The translations under genes were made by a program, and so were the position numbers. A model generated the notes under the pieces. The model had not been told where the DNA came from, did not search any database, and saw only the letters and a list, made by a program, of their open reading frames with translations. Shown here piece by piece: positions 1 through 9,885 of a stretch of DNA of 64,000 bases (position 1 is the stretch's first letter; each line of letters begins with the position of its first letter). Source of the stretch: Carnobacterium maltaromaticum DSM 20342 (GTDB lineage Bacteria; Bacillota; Bacilli; Lactobacillales; Carnobacteriaceae); the NCBI RefSeq assembly GCF_000744945.1, contig NZ_JQMX01000001.1, forward strand, positions 992,001-1,056,000, read 5' to 3'.

Positions 1-6
1 TAAGTT

Positions 7-656
7 TTATTTATTTTGATTTTTAATGAAGTCTTTAACATAAGATAAATCCTCATAAATAGCGCTAGTTTTTTCTTCAGCTTCAGGCGAAGGTGGAATT
101 AAATCGGGCACCATAATTACACGTATACCTGCATCAAATCCAGCTCTAATTCCGTTAATTGAATCTTCAAGGATTAACGTCTCAGCTTTTGGCACAGCCA
201 AACCAGACCAAGCTTTTTCAAAAATTTCAGGATCTGGCTTTGCACGTTTAACTTCATCACCAGAAACAAAATAATCAAAACGATGCTGAATATTTTCACG
301 TTTTAGAAAATTAGCCACCATTTCTTTTAAATTACTTGAAGCCACTACTTTTTTAATTCCTTCTGCTTCCAAGAAATCAAGCAATTCAATGAAACCAGCT
401 TTCACCATTAAACCTTCATCTTCAACAATTTCATCTAAACGAGTACGGCTATCTGTAATGAGAGTCGCAACTTTTTCATCATTTTTAAAATCGCGATATA
501 AATTTTCGTGCAACTCTTCGTCTGATGTCCCAACAAATTTAAGATAATATTTATACCTAATCGATCCGCCACCTCTTGCATTGAGCGATAATAAAGCGTT
601 TCTGTATCAAAAATTAATCCATCCATATCAAAAATTACTGCTTTTACTTTACCCAC
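7..656 (-). pseudogene. HAD-family hydrolase (beta-phosphoglucomutase-like), frameshifted
   Basis: The N-terminal part (from 656 down) begins with the HAD motif I nucleophile region DMDGLIFDTE. The C-terminal part (from about 535 down to 7) carries the rest of a typical HAD phosphatase: an S/T motif (VASSN), the conserved lysine region (KRAKPDPEIF) and the acidic motif LEDSINGIRAG. The two halves lie in different frames. Losing or gaining one base near 540-542 would join ..GINIIL to KFVGTSDEEL, giving about 215 aa, the normal family length. It lies 14 bp after folC on the same strand, so the two are probably co-transcribed. The substrate is probably a sugar phosphate or other small phosphoester. 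Either a true pseudogene or an assembly error; no programmed-slippage heptamer is visible. Confidence 0.8.
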
Positions 657-670
657 GTTACTTGTCCCCC

Positions 671-1978
671 TTAGTTGTTTGTTTCATCTAAAAAATAGTG
701 TCGAACTTCAGAAATAAAATACAGTGACCCTGTTATAATCAAAACACTATTACTATCCATTTCATTTACAGTTTTTACTAAACCTTCTTGCCAAACTTCT
801 TCAACATCATAATTACCAGTCAAATTAGTTGTTAACTGATTTGCTGATGCCGCTCTTGGATAATCAAAACTCGTTAAAATAAGATGAACATTTGGCAGAA
901 CTTGTAGCTGACCTAACATTTTATCAACTGCCTTATCCCCCAAAGCCGCGAATAGTACGTATATTTCTTGTTGCTCAAAATCATTTTTTAGCGTCTCAAC
1001 CAGCCTATTCATCGCCGGCTCATTATGAGCGCCGTCTAAAATAATTAATGGATCTTCATTTATTTTTTCCAATCTACCTGGCCAGAAAGCCGCTTTTAAT
1101 CCACGCAACATCTGTTCATGACCAATAGCTAAACCTGTTTCATGACTGTATACTCGTAAAACTTCTAATGCTAATGCTGCATTTTCAACTTGGTGTTTCC
1201 CTAGCATTGACAAAACGACTTGTCTTAAGCAAATAAAGTCGTCTTCAAAAGTAAACGTCTCACCCCATGTCGGTAATGTTTTCCATTTTGAGATAAAATA
1301 ATCTTTGTTAAAACACAGCAGCGGGCTCGCATTTTCTTCTGCAACTTTACCAATGACTTTTAAAGCTTCTGAATCAACATTTCCAACAACAACTGGGATA
1401 CCTGGTTTGATAATACCTGCTTTTTGTTCTGCAATTTCAGAAATTGTACCACCTAGAATGTGCATATGATCAAAACCAATAGTTGTAATAGCCGAAACGA
1501 CTGGCGTCACAACGTTGGTTGAATCAACTAATCCTCCTAAGCCTACTTCGATTAGAACAACATCCGCATGTCCTTCACCAAAATAAATAAACATCATTGT
1601 ATTTACAACTTCAAACTCACTAGGACCGCCCAATGAAGTTTCTTCTAACTCCATCACTAGCGGGTAAACTAAGTTTGCTAAACGTAAAATTTCTTCATTT
1701 GAAATAGGTTCTCCGTTGACACTGATACGTTCATTAAAAGTGGTAATATAAGGCGACGTAAATGTCCCTACTACTTGACCAGCAGCCTCTAACATCTCTC
1801 GTAAGTACGTAACTGTCGATCCTTTTCCGTTTGTGCCTGCTACATGAATAGATTTAAATCGTCTTTCGGGATGCCCTAGACGCTTCATCATCCATTCCAT
1901 TCTTTTCAATCCTGGCTTCATTCCCATCACTAATCTTCCATGAATCCATTCTAGTGCTTCTTCATACGTCTTAAACAA
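671..1978 (-). CDS. folC: Folylpolyglutamate synthase / dihydrofolate synthase
   Basis: Mur-ligase-family enzyme that adds glutamates to folates in the cytosol. The ATP-binding P-loop region HVAGTNGKGST follows the family-typical stretch KPGLKRMEWMMKRLGHP. Further in are EVGLGGLVDSTN, TTIGFDHMHILGGTI and, towards the C terminus, ILDGAHNEPA, all FolC hallmarks. Length about 435 aa is normal. There is no ATG near the expected start; a TTG at 1978 preceded by GGTGGG is my preferred start, and an upstream TTG at 1993 in the same frame is possible. It is followed closely by the HAD gene, and is separated from upstream valS by a terminator at about 2.1 kb. Confidence 0.93.
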   Translation of the reverse strand: MFKTYEEALEWIHGRLVMGMKPGLKRMEWMMKRLGHPERRFKSIHVAGTNGKGSTVTYLREMLEAAGQVVGTFTSPYITTFNERISVNGEPISNEEILRLANLVYPLVMELEETSLGGPSEFEVVNTMMFIYFGEGHADVVLIEVGLGGLVDSTNVVTPVVSAITTIGFDHMHILGGTISEIAEQKAGIIKPGIPVVVGNVDSEALKVIGKVAEENASPLLCFNKDYFISKWKTLPTWGETFTFEDDFICLRQVVLSMLGKHQVENAALALEVLRVYSHETGLAIGHEQMLRGLKAAFWPGRLEKINEDPLIILDGAHNEPAMNRLVETLKNDFEQQEIYVLFAALGDKAVDKMLGQLQVLPNVHLILTSFDYPRAASANQLTTNLTGNYDVEEVWQEGLVKTVNEMDSNSVLIITGSLYFISEVRHYFLDETNN

Positions 1979-2079
1979 CTTACATCCCACCAATTCTTCA
2001 CATTCGTCATTTATACTAGTTATTACGTTCTTTTTTGTTTCTCTATTATACCGCTCTTGTTTAAAAATGACTAGCGTAA

Positions 2080-2132
2080 AAACAAAAAACAGAATGAGTT
2101 AAAAGTTCTTTTCAGCCCTTTTAACCCATTCT
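2080..2132 (-). terminator. Rho-independent terminator of valS
   Basis: On the minus strand, AGAATGGGTTAAAAG pairs with CTTTTAACTCATTCT (plus-strand arms 2091-2105 and 2118-2132), followed by a T-rich run. It lies just after the valS stop. Confidence 0.85.
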
Positions 2133-2140
2133 ATCTGATT

Positions 2141-4786
2141 TTATTGTTGCGCTTTTAGTGAGGCGATACGTTCAGCAACAGCTTCACGTTTTTCTAAATA
2201 ATCTTTTTCTTTTTCGCGCTCAACTTGCACAACTGCTTCAGGTGCACTAGATACAAAGCGTTCATTTGAAAGCTTACCTTGCACGCGTTTAACTTCACTT
2301 TCCCATTTAGCCATTTCTTTTTCTAGACGGATAATTTCTTCGTCAATATTAATTAAACCTGCTAATGGTAGATAAATTTCTGCGCCTGTAATAACCGCGC
2401 TCATAGCCGACTCTGGAGCTTCAATTTGACTAGAAATCACTAGATTTTCTGGGTTACAAAAACGCTCAATATAAGTTTCATTTTCTTTTAAGAAGGTTTC
2501 AATTGAAGCATCATTCGTCTTGATTAGCAATTCAATTTTCTTAGAAAGAGGAGTATTCACTTCTGAACGAATCGTGCGAACTGAGCGAATAAGTTCCATT
2601 AACACATCCATACCTTTTGCAGCAGCCTCATCGTTTAGCTCTGGGTGAACTACCGGATATTCAGCTATAACTAGAGATTCCCCTTCATGAGGAACACTTT
2701 CCCAAATTTTCTCTGTCACGAAAGGCATAATTGGATGCAGTAAGCGCAATGTTTGGTCAAGAACATAAGCTAAAATACTTCTAGTTGTTTGCTTAGATGC
2801 TTCGTTTTCACCATTTAGTACCCCTTTACTCATTTCAATATACCAATCACAAAAATCATCCCAAATAAAGTTATATAAGTGACGACCAGCTTCACCAAAT
2901 TCAAATTTTTCAAATAAATCCGTTACTTTTTCAACTGTTTGGTTCAAGCGCGTTAGAATCCAACGATCTGCAATAGTTTTTTCGCCACTAAAATCAATTT
3001 CTTCATAGCTTAAACCGTTCATATTCATAATCGCAAAACGACTAGCATTCCAAATTTTGTTGATAAAGTTCCATGCTGCATCCATTTTATCATAACTAAA
3101 ACGAACATCTTGCCCTGGAGCTGAACCATTTGATAGGAACCAGCGCAAAGCATCTGCACCATACTTATCAATAACTTCCATCGGATCAATCCCATTACCT
3201 AAAGATTTACTCATTTTACGTCCATCTTCATCGCGAATTAAGCCATGGATCAACGCTTTTTGGAAAGGACGTTTGCCGGTGAATTCTAAGCTTTGGAAAA
3301 TCATACGACTTACCCAAAAGGCAATAATATCATAGCCTGTTACAAGTGTATTAGTTGGGAAGTAACGTTTAAAATCTGGCGCTTCTGTATCAGGCCATCC
3401 CATTGTTGAAAATGGCCATAAAGCTGAACTAAACCAAGTATCTAATACATCTGGATCTTGTACCCAATTTTCACTATCTACTGGGGCTTCCATGCCAACA
3501 TAAAGTTCGCCAGTTGTTTTATGATACCAAGCTGGAATTTGATGTCCCCACCATAGTTGTCTAGAAATAACCCAGTCATGAATATTTTCCATCCAACGCA
3601 TGTAGTTCGTTTCGAAACGCTCAGGTACAAACTCAATCGCTTGATCCGTTGCTTGATTGTCCATCGCTTCTTTTGCTAAAGGCGCCATTTTCACAAACCA
3701 TTGTGTTGATAAACGCGGTTCAACAACAACTCCAGTACGTTCAGAATGACCAACACTATGAACCATTGTTTCAATTTTGATTAAATGACCTAATTCTTTC
3801 AAATCAGCTACAACCGCTTTTCTTGCAGCAAAGCGATCCATATTTTGATATTTTCCAGCTAATTCATTCATGACACCAGATTCATCCATTACATTGATTC
3901 TAGGTAAATCGTGGCGATTTCCAACTTCGAAATCATTAGGGTCATGAGCCGGTGTAATTTTAACGACTCCTGTACCAAAATCCATTTCAACATAGTCATC
4001 TGCAATAATTGGAATTTCTTTATTAACTAAAGGTAGGATAACCATTTTCCCAATTAAGTGTTTGTAACGTGAATCTTCTGGATGAACAGCAATTGCAGTA
4101 TCACCTAACATTGTTTCTGGACGAGTTGTAGCTAACTCAACAGTCCCACTACCATCTGCTAACGGATAACTCATATGGTAAAAAGCACCCTCAACATCTT
4201 TATGAATGACTTCAATATCCGATAAGGCTGTTTTAGCTTTAGGATCCCAATTGATAATATATTCTCCACGATAAATAAGGTCTTTTTCATACATGGATAC
4301 AAAAACTTTACGAACTGCATCTGACAAACCTGAGTCTAAAGTAAAACGCTCACGACTATAATCAACTGAAATTCCAACTTTTGCCCATTGCGCACGAATC
4401 ACGCTAGCATACTCTTCTTTCCAATCCCAAACTGTTTCAATAAATTTTTCACGGCCTAAATCATAGCGTGAAATACCTTCTTGGGCTAATTTTTCTTCGA
4501 CTTTTGCTTGAGTCGCAATTCCCGCATGATCCATCCCTGGCAACCATAATGTATCGTAGCCTTGCATGCGTTTTTGACGAATAATAATGTCTTGTAATGT
4601 GGTATCCCAAGCATGGCCTAAATGTAATTTTCCAGTCACGTTTGGAGGTGGAATCACAATCGAATATGGTTCTTTAGTTTGATCCTCACTTGGCTTAAAT
4701 AAATCTTTTTTTAGCCACTCTTCGTAGCGTCCAGCTTCTACTTCTTGGGGTTGATACTTAGTTGGCATTTTTAGTTCTTCTGACAT
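2141..4786 (-). CDS. valS: Valine--tRNA ligase
   Basis: Class I aminoacyl-tRNA synthetase that charges tRNA-Val. The HIGH motif appears as KLHLGHAWD near the N terminus and the KMSKS motif as [10 protein letters not shown]. The editing domain lies between them ([17 protein letters not shown]), and the C-terminal end is a charged coiled coil typical of ValRS. About 881 aa, the usual length. I place the start at the ATG at 4786 ([10 protein letters not shown]) because AGGGAGGA lies 8-10 bases upstream; an in-frame ATG at 4810 has no such site. Expression is probably controlled by the T-box leader at 4.97-5.24 kb. Confidence 0.97.
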   Translation of the reverse strand: MSEELKMPTKYQPQEVEAGRYEEWLKKDLFKPSEDQTKEPYSIVIPPPNVTGKLHLGHAWDTTLQDIIIRQKRMQGYDTLWLPGMDHAGIATQAKVEEKLAQEGISRYDLGREKFIETVWDWKEEYASVIRAQWAKVGISVDYSRERFTLDSGLSDAVRKVFVSMYEKDLIYRGEYIINWDPKAKTALSDIEVIHKDVEGAFYHMSYPLADGSGTVELATTRPETMLGDTAIAVHPEDSRYKHLIGKMVILPLVNKEIPIIADDYVEMDFGTGVVKITPAHDPNDFEVGNRHDLPRINVMDESGVMNELAGKYQNMDRFAARKAVVADLKELGHLIKIETMVHSVGHSERTGVVVEPRLSTQWFVKMAPLAKEAMDNQATDQAIEFVPERFETNYMRWMENIHDWVISRQLWWGHQIPAWYHKTTGELYVGMEAPVDSENWVQDPDVLDTWFSSALWPFSTMGWPDTEAPDFKRYFPTNTLVTGYDIIAFWVSRMIFQSLEFTGKRPFQKALIHGLIRDEDGRKMSKSLGNGIDPMEVIDKYGADALRWFLSNGSAPGQDVRFSYDKMDAAWNFINKIWNASRFAIMNMNGLSYEEIDFSGEKTIADRWILTRLNQTVEKVTDLFEKFEFGEAGRHLYNFIWDDFCDWYIEMSKGVLNGENEASKQTTRSILAYVLDQTLRLLHPIMPFVTEKIWESVPHEGESLVIAEYPVVHPELNDEAAAKGMDVLMELIRSVRTIRSEVNTPLSKKIELLIKTNDASIETFLKENETYIERFCNPENLVISSQIEAPESAMSAVITGAEIYLPLAGLINIDEEIIRLEKEMAKWESEVKRVQGKLSNERFVSSAPEAVVQVEREKEKDYLEKREAVAERIASLKAQQ

Positions 4787-4934
4787 ACTATCTTCCTCCC
4801 TATTTTTCATTTGATTTTAAGTTTTATAAACTAAGCAAAGTTATTTTAGGTTTATGCAATTTCATTTGTATTTTTACTTAAAATACGACAAACCAACATT
4901 TAAGGATCACAGTCCATCTTTGATGGATGTGTAT

Positions 4935-4969
4935 CATGGTTCTAAGTTGCTAAAGCAACAAGAACCATG
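4935..4969 (-). other. Perfect-stem hairpin between T-box terminator and valS
   Basis: CATGGTTCT (4935-4943) pairs with AGAACCATG (4961-4969), with an inner stem around GTTGCTAAAGCAAC. It lies downstream of the T-box terminator and upstream of valS. Its role is unknown: a second terminator without a T-run, or an RNA processing or stability hairpin. Confidence 0.6.
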
Positions 4970-4971
4970 AC

Positions 4972-5008
4972 AAAAAGCATCCGCCTAAAATTAATTAGGA
5001 CGAATGCT
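4972..5008 (-). terminator. T-box-controlled terminator
   Basis: The stem arms GCATTCGTCCTAA and TTAGGCGGATGC are followed on the minus strand by TTTTT. It directly follows the T-box core, as expected for an attenuator. Confidence 0.85.
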
Positions 5009-5245
5009 TTGAATTCGCGGTACCACCTATTTTGCATGTTGAAAACAACACACCACTCTAAACGCTGTTAACGGATCGCTACCTCCGGATAGAGTTACTC
5101 TAACTTCCCTCTATCAGCTCCTAAGCTACATTCATTTTAGACTAATAAAGAACTCTCAGCATTTGTTCTTTTCTCTTAAAATTAGTATCTAAAACTACTC
5201 CTCTTGATCAATGCTTTTCATTGACTTTATTTTAGCATTGAATGA
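4972..5245 (-). promoter_or_regulatory. T-box riboswitch (tRNA-Val) controlling valS
   Basis: The leader contains the conserved T-box core GGTGGTACCGCG (minus strand, around 5014-5027). After it comes a terminator hairpin (GCATTCGTCCTAA / TTAGGCGGATGC, 4977-5008) and a T-run. Upstream lies a long structured region of Stem I type. GAATGTAGC at about 5127-5135 offers GTA as a valine specifier codon, consistent with the downstream gene. Uncharged tRNA-Val would bind and favour the antiterminator. The T-box core is clear; the specifier assignment is inference. Confidence 0.9.
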
Positions 5246-5289
5246 TAGGAAACTCAACAGAAAAATCGATTTCTAGTTGATTGAATAAT

Positions 5290-5781
5290 TTAAATTAAGG
5301 CTTTTGTTGCTGCCAATGCAGCTGTATAGTCTGGCTCATGGCTCATTTCTGGCACAATTTCTTCATATACTAAAACACCGTCTTGATCGATTACAAAAAC
5401 CGAACGAGCTAATAAGCCTAGTTCTGGCATATATACCCCATATGCTTTAGCAAATTCTAAATCTGTATCATGTAGCATTTCCATTTCAACACCATTTCCT
5501 GCACACCAGTCCGCTTGCTCTTCTTTGGTATTGTTAGAAATCGTAATCAATTGAACATTTTCTAATTGTCCCGCTTCTTGATTAAAATGTTTTGTTTGAA
5601 TCGCACAAACTGATGTATCGATGTTTGGTACAACACTAACCAAAACAACTTTTCCTTGATAATCAGCTAAATTAATTTTTTTATCTGATAAATTGTTCAA
5701 TGTAAAATGAGGTGCTTTTTCACCTGTTTTTGGCTGAGTTCCCTCAACTTTGATGACTGTTCCTCTTTTGGTAATTTCCAT
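5290..5781 (-). CDS. tpx: Thiol peroxidase (atypical 2-Cys peroxiredoxin)
   Basis: Reduces hydrogen and alkyl peroxides in the cytosol using thioredoxin. The peroxidatic Cys59 lies in SVVPNIDTSVCAIQT and the resolving Cys93 in DWCAGNG, the spacing typical of Tpx. Length 163 aa is normal. The start at 5781 has GGGAGCG upstream. It lies between rex and the valS leader on the same strand. A shortened copy of the palindromic repeat family (5806-5835) lies directly upstream of its ribosome site. Confidence 0.95.
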   Translation of the reverse strand: MEITKRGTVIKVEGTQPKTGEKAPHFTLNNLSDKKINLADYQGKVVLVSVVPNIDTSVCAIQTKHFNQEAGQLENVQLITISNNTKEEQADWCAGNGVEMEMLHDTDLEFAKAYGVYMPELGLLARSVFVIDQDGVLVYEEIVPEMSHEPDYTAALAATKALI

Positions 5782-5805
5782 TATCTATCGCTCCCTTATT
5801 TATAA

Positions 5806-5835
5806 AAAAGTTTTTTGAGTTGGCTCATAAGAACT
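5806..5835 (-). repeat. Minimal copy of palindromic intergenic repeat (tpx leader)
   Basis: Minus-strand AGTTCTTATGAGCC is followed at once by ACTCAAAAAACT. These are the two outer arms of the longer repeats at 21.2, 22.1 and 26.9 kb, with the whole inner hairpin missing. It sits just upstream of the tpx ribosome binding site. Confidence 0.65.
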
Positions 5836-5918
5836 ACATCTCTATGTGCTTTTACACTCTTTCTAATTAAGTATACAGTTTCTCCTTAGGGATAGGCAAT
5901 TATTCTGCTTACAAAATC

Positions 5919-5957
5919 TCAAGAGACTGTCAAATTAATTCTTAGTCCCTTGATTAT
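5919..5957 (-). terminator. Possible terminator after rex
   Basis: Minus-strand CAAGGGACT and AGTCTCTTG form a stem followed by a short ATTTTG run. It is a weak hairpin, placed just downstream of the rex stop. Confidence 0.4.
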
Positions 5958-5979
5958 TATAACGACCGATTTCCTTAGC

Positions 5980-6633
5980 TCAATTGCGTTTGTTTGCGAA
6001 TTTTTCATTAAAGTAGATAAGTGTTAGTAACTCTGTTGTTAAGTCAATATAACGAACGTCTATCTCATTAGATACTTTAACTCGACCCGGTGCAAAGTTA
6101 AGAACTGCTGTAACACCTGCAGCCACTAATTGATTAATTGCTTCTTGCGAATGTTGACTAGGAACTGTTGAAATGGCTGTGGTTATTGATTCATGCTGAA
6201 TAATTTCTTCCATCTGACTAATATGGTAAACAGGGATTCCACCAATTTTTTGATTACACAATTCTTCATTTGTTTCAAAACCACAAGTGATTTTCAAATT
6301 GTCATCTCGTCTAAAATTATTGGACATCAAAGCGCGCCCTAAATTCCCAACTCCAACTAAAGCTACTTTTGTTACTCTATTCACATTTAATATTTGATCA
6401 AAAACATTTAAAACATGACCAACTTCATAGCCATAACCACTTCGACCCAATTCTCCAAAATGTGAAAAATCACGACGAATTGTAGTGGAAGGAACTTGCG
6501 TTAACGTACTGAAATCTTTAGACTTAATCCGATGAATCCCAGATTCTTCTAACGATTTTAAATAGCGATAATACAACGGTAAACGCTTGGCTGTTGCTTT
6601 AGGAACATTTTTATTTTTCTCTACTTTCTCCAT
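5980..6633 (-). CDS. rex: Redox-sensing transcriptional repressor Rex
   Basis: Winged-helix repressor that senses the NADH/NAD ratio and controls fermentation and respiration genes. The N-terminal winged helix contains SSTTIRRDFSHFG-type features (here PSTTIRRDFSHFGELGRSGYG). The Rossmann NAD site is VALVGVGNLGRAL. Length is about 217 aa, as in the family. The ATG at 6633 is preceded by AGGAAGG at 8-base spacing, so I prefer it to the upstream GTG at 6642. A Rex-type operator lies next to its promoter (see 6703-6720), suggesting autoregulation. Confidence 0.95.
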   Translation of the reverse strand: MEKVEKNKNVPKATAKRLPLYYRYLKSLEESGIHRIKSKDFSTLTQVPSTTIRRDFSHFGELGRSGYGYEVGHVLNVFDQILNVNRVTKVALVGVGNLGRALMSNNFRRDDNLKITCGFETNEELCNQKIGGIPVYHISQMEEIIQHESITTAISTVPSQHSQEAINQLVAAGVTAVLNFAPGRVKVSNEIDVRYIDLTTELLTLIYFNEKFANKRN

Positions 6634-6668
6634 ACAACTCACCTTCCTAATTTACTTCATATAATCTT

Positions 6669-6697
6669 ATATTACCATTGTAAAACAGTGAATTCAA
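6669..6697 (-). promoter_or_regulatory. Probable rex promoter
   Basis: Minus-strand TTGAAT, 17 bases, then TAATAT (plus coordinates 6692-6697 and 6669-6674). Both hexamers are one or two bases from the sigma-A consensus, at ideal spacing, upstream of rex. Confidence 0.6.
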
Positions 6698-6702
6698 TTT
6701 AT

Positions 6703-6720
6703 TTGTGACATGATTCACAT
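6703..6720. promoter_or_regulatory. Putative Rex operator upstream of rex
   Basis: TTGTGACATGATTCACAT matches the known Rex consensus TTGTGAANNNNTTCACAA at all but two positions, with the same TGTGA-N6-TCACA dyad. It lies 5 bp upstream of the predicted rex -35 box. Confidence 0.65.
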
Positions 6721-6762
6721 TATTTTAATCAAAATCTTACTCTGCTTAATCCCTTAGAACTG

Positions 6763-6800
6763 AAAAGAGCACCTTACTTTTTAAAATAAGGCGCTCTTTT
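6763..6800. terminator. Bidirectional terminator between rex and amidohydrolase
   Basis: AAAAGAGCACCTTA and TAAGGCGCTCTTTT form a long stem with T-runs on both sides. It follows the amidohydrolase stop on the minus strand. Confidence 0.85.
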
Positions 6801-6819
6801 CGGTATTTATTTAATCTAT

Positions 6820-8409
6820 TCAGCCAAAAACAATTTGCTCTGAAATAATGGTTTTCAAAACATGGATATCTGCTAAGTTTTCTTTTTCAATCATAAATGG
6901 ATTTTCTTCTAAAACAGTGAAATCTGCTACAAATCCGACTTTAATTTGTCCGCGTGTTTTTTCTTGATAACCTGCCAAAGCACTTCCTGTTGTATAAAGG
7001 CTAATCGCTTCAAATACAGATAATCCTTCATCAGGAAAATAAGCTTTTCCATTTTTATCTGAGCTGACAGTCCGTGTAACAGCAGCATGAATCCCTAGAA
7101 ATGGATTTGGAGTCTCAACTGGAGCATCACTTCCGCCAGCTGTAGGAAAACCCGCCTCGGCAATACTGCGCCAAGCAAAGGCCAAAGGAGGATGATTGGT
7201 TCCTAAAACCTCTAAGGCCCATGGCAAATCGCTGCTCATAAACTGAGGTTGAACATCGAATAATAAAGGCATATTTTTAGCTTTTGCTAACAATCCTGGA
7301 TTCAACCACGGCGTATGAATCATCCGATCTCGTTGTCCTTTTTTGGGTGGATAAGCTTTTAAGGTCTGAATCACTTTTTCAAATGCTAAATCACCTAATA
7401 TATGAATGGCAACTGGTAAACCAGCATTTCTTGCCGATTGGACCATCTTTTCAAAAACGTCATCTGTTTGAATTTGTAAACCATGATGTTCAGAATCTGA
7501 TGCATAGCCATTTTTCATTAAGGCCGTTCTTGATCCAACCGTCCCATCATAAAAAATTTTCATTGCACCTAATTCAATAAATGGATTACCATCTAAAAAT
7601 TGTTGATTAGACTGATTAAAAGCTGCTAATTCACCATTATGAATTAGTAAATGACTCCTAAAAGGTAACTTATCTACACCGAGACACGCTTTAAAAGTGG
7701 CCAAAGTTCCTTCAAATCCATTGAAATAGTGCAAATCTTCTGTATGACCGCCTGTAATCCCTTTAGTCCACAAATCTTTAACAGCCAGAGTAAGATAATC
7801 TTCCATCTCACTTGGTGTTGCTGGTGGAAAAGCATCGATAGCTAAATTAGTCGCCTCATCTTTTAAAACTCCAGTAAAATCACCCTTCTCATCTAGTACA
7901 ATTTCTCCCCCACCTTCAAATTTCTGCCATTTTTTAATTCCAATTTCCTGAGTAAAAGCTTCATTGATAACTACATTATGATAATCAATTCGTCTAACAA
8001 GGATTGGATGAGTCATTGAAAGAGCATCTAAATCAGATTTTTTAAATGCTTCTGTACTATCTTGCCATTTATTCTCATTGTATCCTTCGACAAAAAGCCA
8101 CTCTTTTTCTCTAAGTTTTGCTACTTTCTCTTTAATCATTCGTAAGGCCGTTTTTTTAGATGTACACTGATTTAAATTTAAACGAGCTAAACTTTGACCA
8201 TACCAAAGCAAATGCAAGTGGCTATCAACAAAACCTGGAAATACAGTACTTCCTGCTAGGTCTATTTCTTCTAATACTTCTGGATAACATTCTTTTAATG
8301 ACTCTTCCGTACCGACTCCAATGATTTCTCCATTATTTGTTAAAACGGCTTCAACTGTCTCACCCTCGTTTGACATCGTATAAAAAAGACCATTTTTCCA
8401 TAATTTCAT
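6820..8409 (-). CDS. Amidohydrolase family 3 protein (YtcJ-like)
   Basis: Metal-dependent hydrolase of the amidohydrolase_3/YtcJ group; the substrate is unknown. The N-terminal metal-binding HxH is in VDSHLHLLWYG. Further motifs are AIHILGDLAFE (a metal-ligand histidine) and GGSDAPVETPNPF (a C-terminal aspartate), in the usual order. Length 529 aa fits the family. No signal peptide or membrane segment is seen, so it is probably cytosolic. It appears monocistronic, between a terminator on its downstream side and the thiI terminator upstream. Confidence 0.85.
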   Translation of the reverse strand: MKLWKNGLFYTMSNEGETVEAVLTNNGEIIGVGTEESLKECYPEVLEEIDLAGSTVFPGFVDSHLHLLWYGQSLARLNLNQCTSKKTALRMIKEKVAKLREKEWLFVEGYNENKWQDSTEAFKKSDLDALSMTHPILVRRIDYHNVVINEAFTQEIGIKKWQKFEGGGEIVLDEKGDFTGVLKDEATNLAIDAFPPATPSEMEDYLTLAVKDLWTKGITGGHTEDLHYFNGFEGTLATFKACLGVDKLPFRSHLLIHNGELAAFNQSNQQFLDGNPFIELGAMKIFYDGTVGSRTALMKNGYASDSEHHGLQIQTDDVFEKMVQSARNAGLPVAIHILGDLAFEKVIQTLKAYPPKKGQRDRMIHTPWLNPGLLAKAKNMPLLFDVQPQFMSSDLPWALEVLGTNHPPLAFAWRSIAEAGFPTAGGSDAPVETPNPFLGIHAAVTRTVSSDKNGKAYFPDEGLSVFEAISLYTTGSALAGYQEKTRGQIKVGFVADFTVLEENPFMIEKENLADIHVLKTIISEQIVFG

Positions 8410-8440
8410 TTTTATTCCTCATTTCTGTTGTTGAAAAATA

Positions 8441-8476
8441 CTAAAAAGAGGCTGAGAATTTTATCTCAGCCTCTCA
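8441..8476 (-). terminator. Terminator downstream of the thiI unit
   Basis: GAGGCTGAGA and TCTCAGCCTC form a ten-base stem with a short loop; on the minus strand it is followed by TTTTTAG. Confidence 0.85.
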
Positions 8477-8501
8477 ATTTATCCGAGATGAACTTGATTT
8501 T

Positions 8502-8656
8502 AATCAGAGTAGAACAACTTTCATCGTACTTTATAATCCGGCTCTTAAAGCTTACTCTTTCTTATACTTCTACAACTGTGCACAATTGAAGACCGCAATT
8601 GCTTGCATTTGTTTCCAGTATAATCGGAGCAGAACATCTTTCATCGCACTTTATAA
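8502..8656. repeat. Pair of 35-bp direct repeats at the thiI 3' end
   Basis: Positions 8502-8536 and 8622-8656 match at 31 of 35 bases (shared core AGAACA.CTTTCATCG.ACTTTATAA). The second copy contains the thiI stop codon. Between them is 85 bp with no gene that I can see. Probably a local duplication of the thiI tail. Confidence 0.6.
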
Positions 8657-9868
8657 AAATTCTGAAAAGGCTTCTTCTTGTTGCTCTTCCAATGAATCAC
8701 CTGTTTTAATTTCTGAAATGACTAAGCCTGCCATTGCGCGTTCGATTAAACCATCCACATCTAAGCGAGCTTCGAATTTTTGCGCTTTTTCTAATTTAGG
8801 CTTTGTTTTTGGTGCTGGTGGAGCAAAAATTGTACAACAATCTTCAAAAGGTTGAATCGATAGTTCTAATGTATCGATTTTTTGTGCAATTTCAATAATC
8901 TCATTTTTATCCATTGAAACAACTGGGCGAATAATTGGAGTATTCGTAACCTCATTAATGGATACCATACTTTGGAGCGTTTGAGAAGCAACTTGCCCAA
9001 GGGATTCCCCATTTACAATTGCTAAGCCACTTTGCTGTTCACGTATTTTATCCGTTAAACGCATCATCATCCGACGAGTAACGGTCATTAAATAACCTTC
9101 TGGTACAACACGTTTGATTTCTTCTTGAATTTCAGTAAATGGAACTTCAATAAATTGAATACTTCCAACATAAGCAGTTAATTTAACGGTTAAGTCTTTC
9201 GCTTTTTGTAGCGCACGAGGGCTTGTATAAGGCGGACTATGGAAATGAACCGCTTGAACTTCAACACCACGCTTCATTGCTAAATATCCGGCAACTGGAG
9301 AATCTATTCCTCCAGAAAGCATTAGCATTGCTCGTCCACCTGAACCAACAGGTAAACCTCCTGCTCCAGCTATTCGTTGACAAGATAGGAAGATACCCTC
9401 TAAACGGACTTCCACTTTGACTTCAATATCTGGCTTCTTAACTTGAACCTTAATTCCTTCAACATTACGCAAAACTTCTGCACCAAGTAATTGATTGATA
9501 TCATTTGTATCTAATTCAAAAAGGTGATCTGCACGTTTTGTTGTAATTTTAAAGGTTTGCCCTTCTTTAAAAACAGATTGCACCATTTCAACAGCAACTT
9601 TTTTGACAACGTCCATATCACGAGGCAAGCGAACAACTGGTGAATAATTTTGAATCCCAAAAATAGGCTCTAAACGTTTCATTACAATGTGACTATCTGC
9701 TCCATTTAATTCTAAATACATATGATCACGTTCACCAAGAATTTTAATCTCTGGAAAATCATGTAACGCCCGTCTCACATTTTGAGATAATCGATTGATA
9801 AATGTACGTTTATTTTTTCCTTTTGTTGATAATTCGCCGTAGCGAACCATAATTTCTGTATAGTTCAT
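8651..9868 (-). CDS. thiI: tRNA 4-thiouridine synthase / sulfurtransferase ThiI
   Basis: Transfers sulfur to U8 of tRNA (4-thiouridine) and can supply the thiazole of thiamin. An N-terminal ferredoxin-like and THUMP region is followed by a PP-loop ATP site, [14 protein letters not shown], and a Cys pair region ([11 protein letters not shown]). At 405 aa it lacks the C-terminal rhodanese domain of the enterobacterial enzyme, as is usual in Firmicutes. The cysteine desulfurase gene lies 17 bp upstream and presumably donates the sulfur. Confidence 0.95.
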   Translation of the reverse strand: MNYTEIMVRYGELSTKGKNKRTFINRLSQNVRRALHDFPEIKILGERDHMYLELNGADSHIVMKRLEPIFGIQNYSPVVRLPRDMDVVKKVAVEMVQSVFKEGQTFKITTKRADHLFELDTNDINQLLGAEVLRNVEGIKVQVKKPDIEVKVEVRLEGIFLSCQRIAGAGGLPVGSGGRAMLMLSGGIDSPVAGYLAMKRGVEVQAVHFHSPPYTSPRALQKAKDLTVKLTAYVGSIQFIEVPFTEIQEEIKRVVPEGYLMTVTRRMMMRLTDKIREQQSGLAIVNGESLGQVASQTLQSMVSINEVTNTPIIRPVVSMDKNEIIEIAQKIDTLELSIQPFEDCCTIFAPPAPKTKPKLEKAQKFEARLDVDGLIERAMAGLVISEIKTGDSLEEQQEEAFSEFL

Positions 9869-9885
9869 AATTTGTTTCCTTCCTA

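Noticed and set aside
531..545. Programmed -1 frameshifting in the HAD gene
   Set aside because: There is no X XXY YYZ slippery heptamer in the right frame and no downstream structure; HAD hydrolases are not known to use frameshifting.
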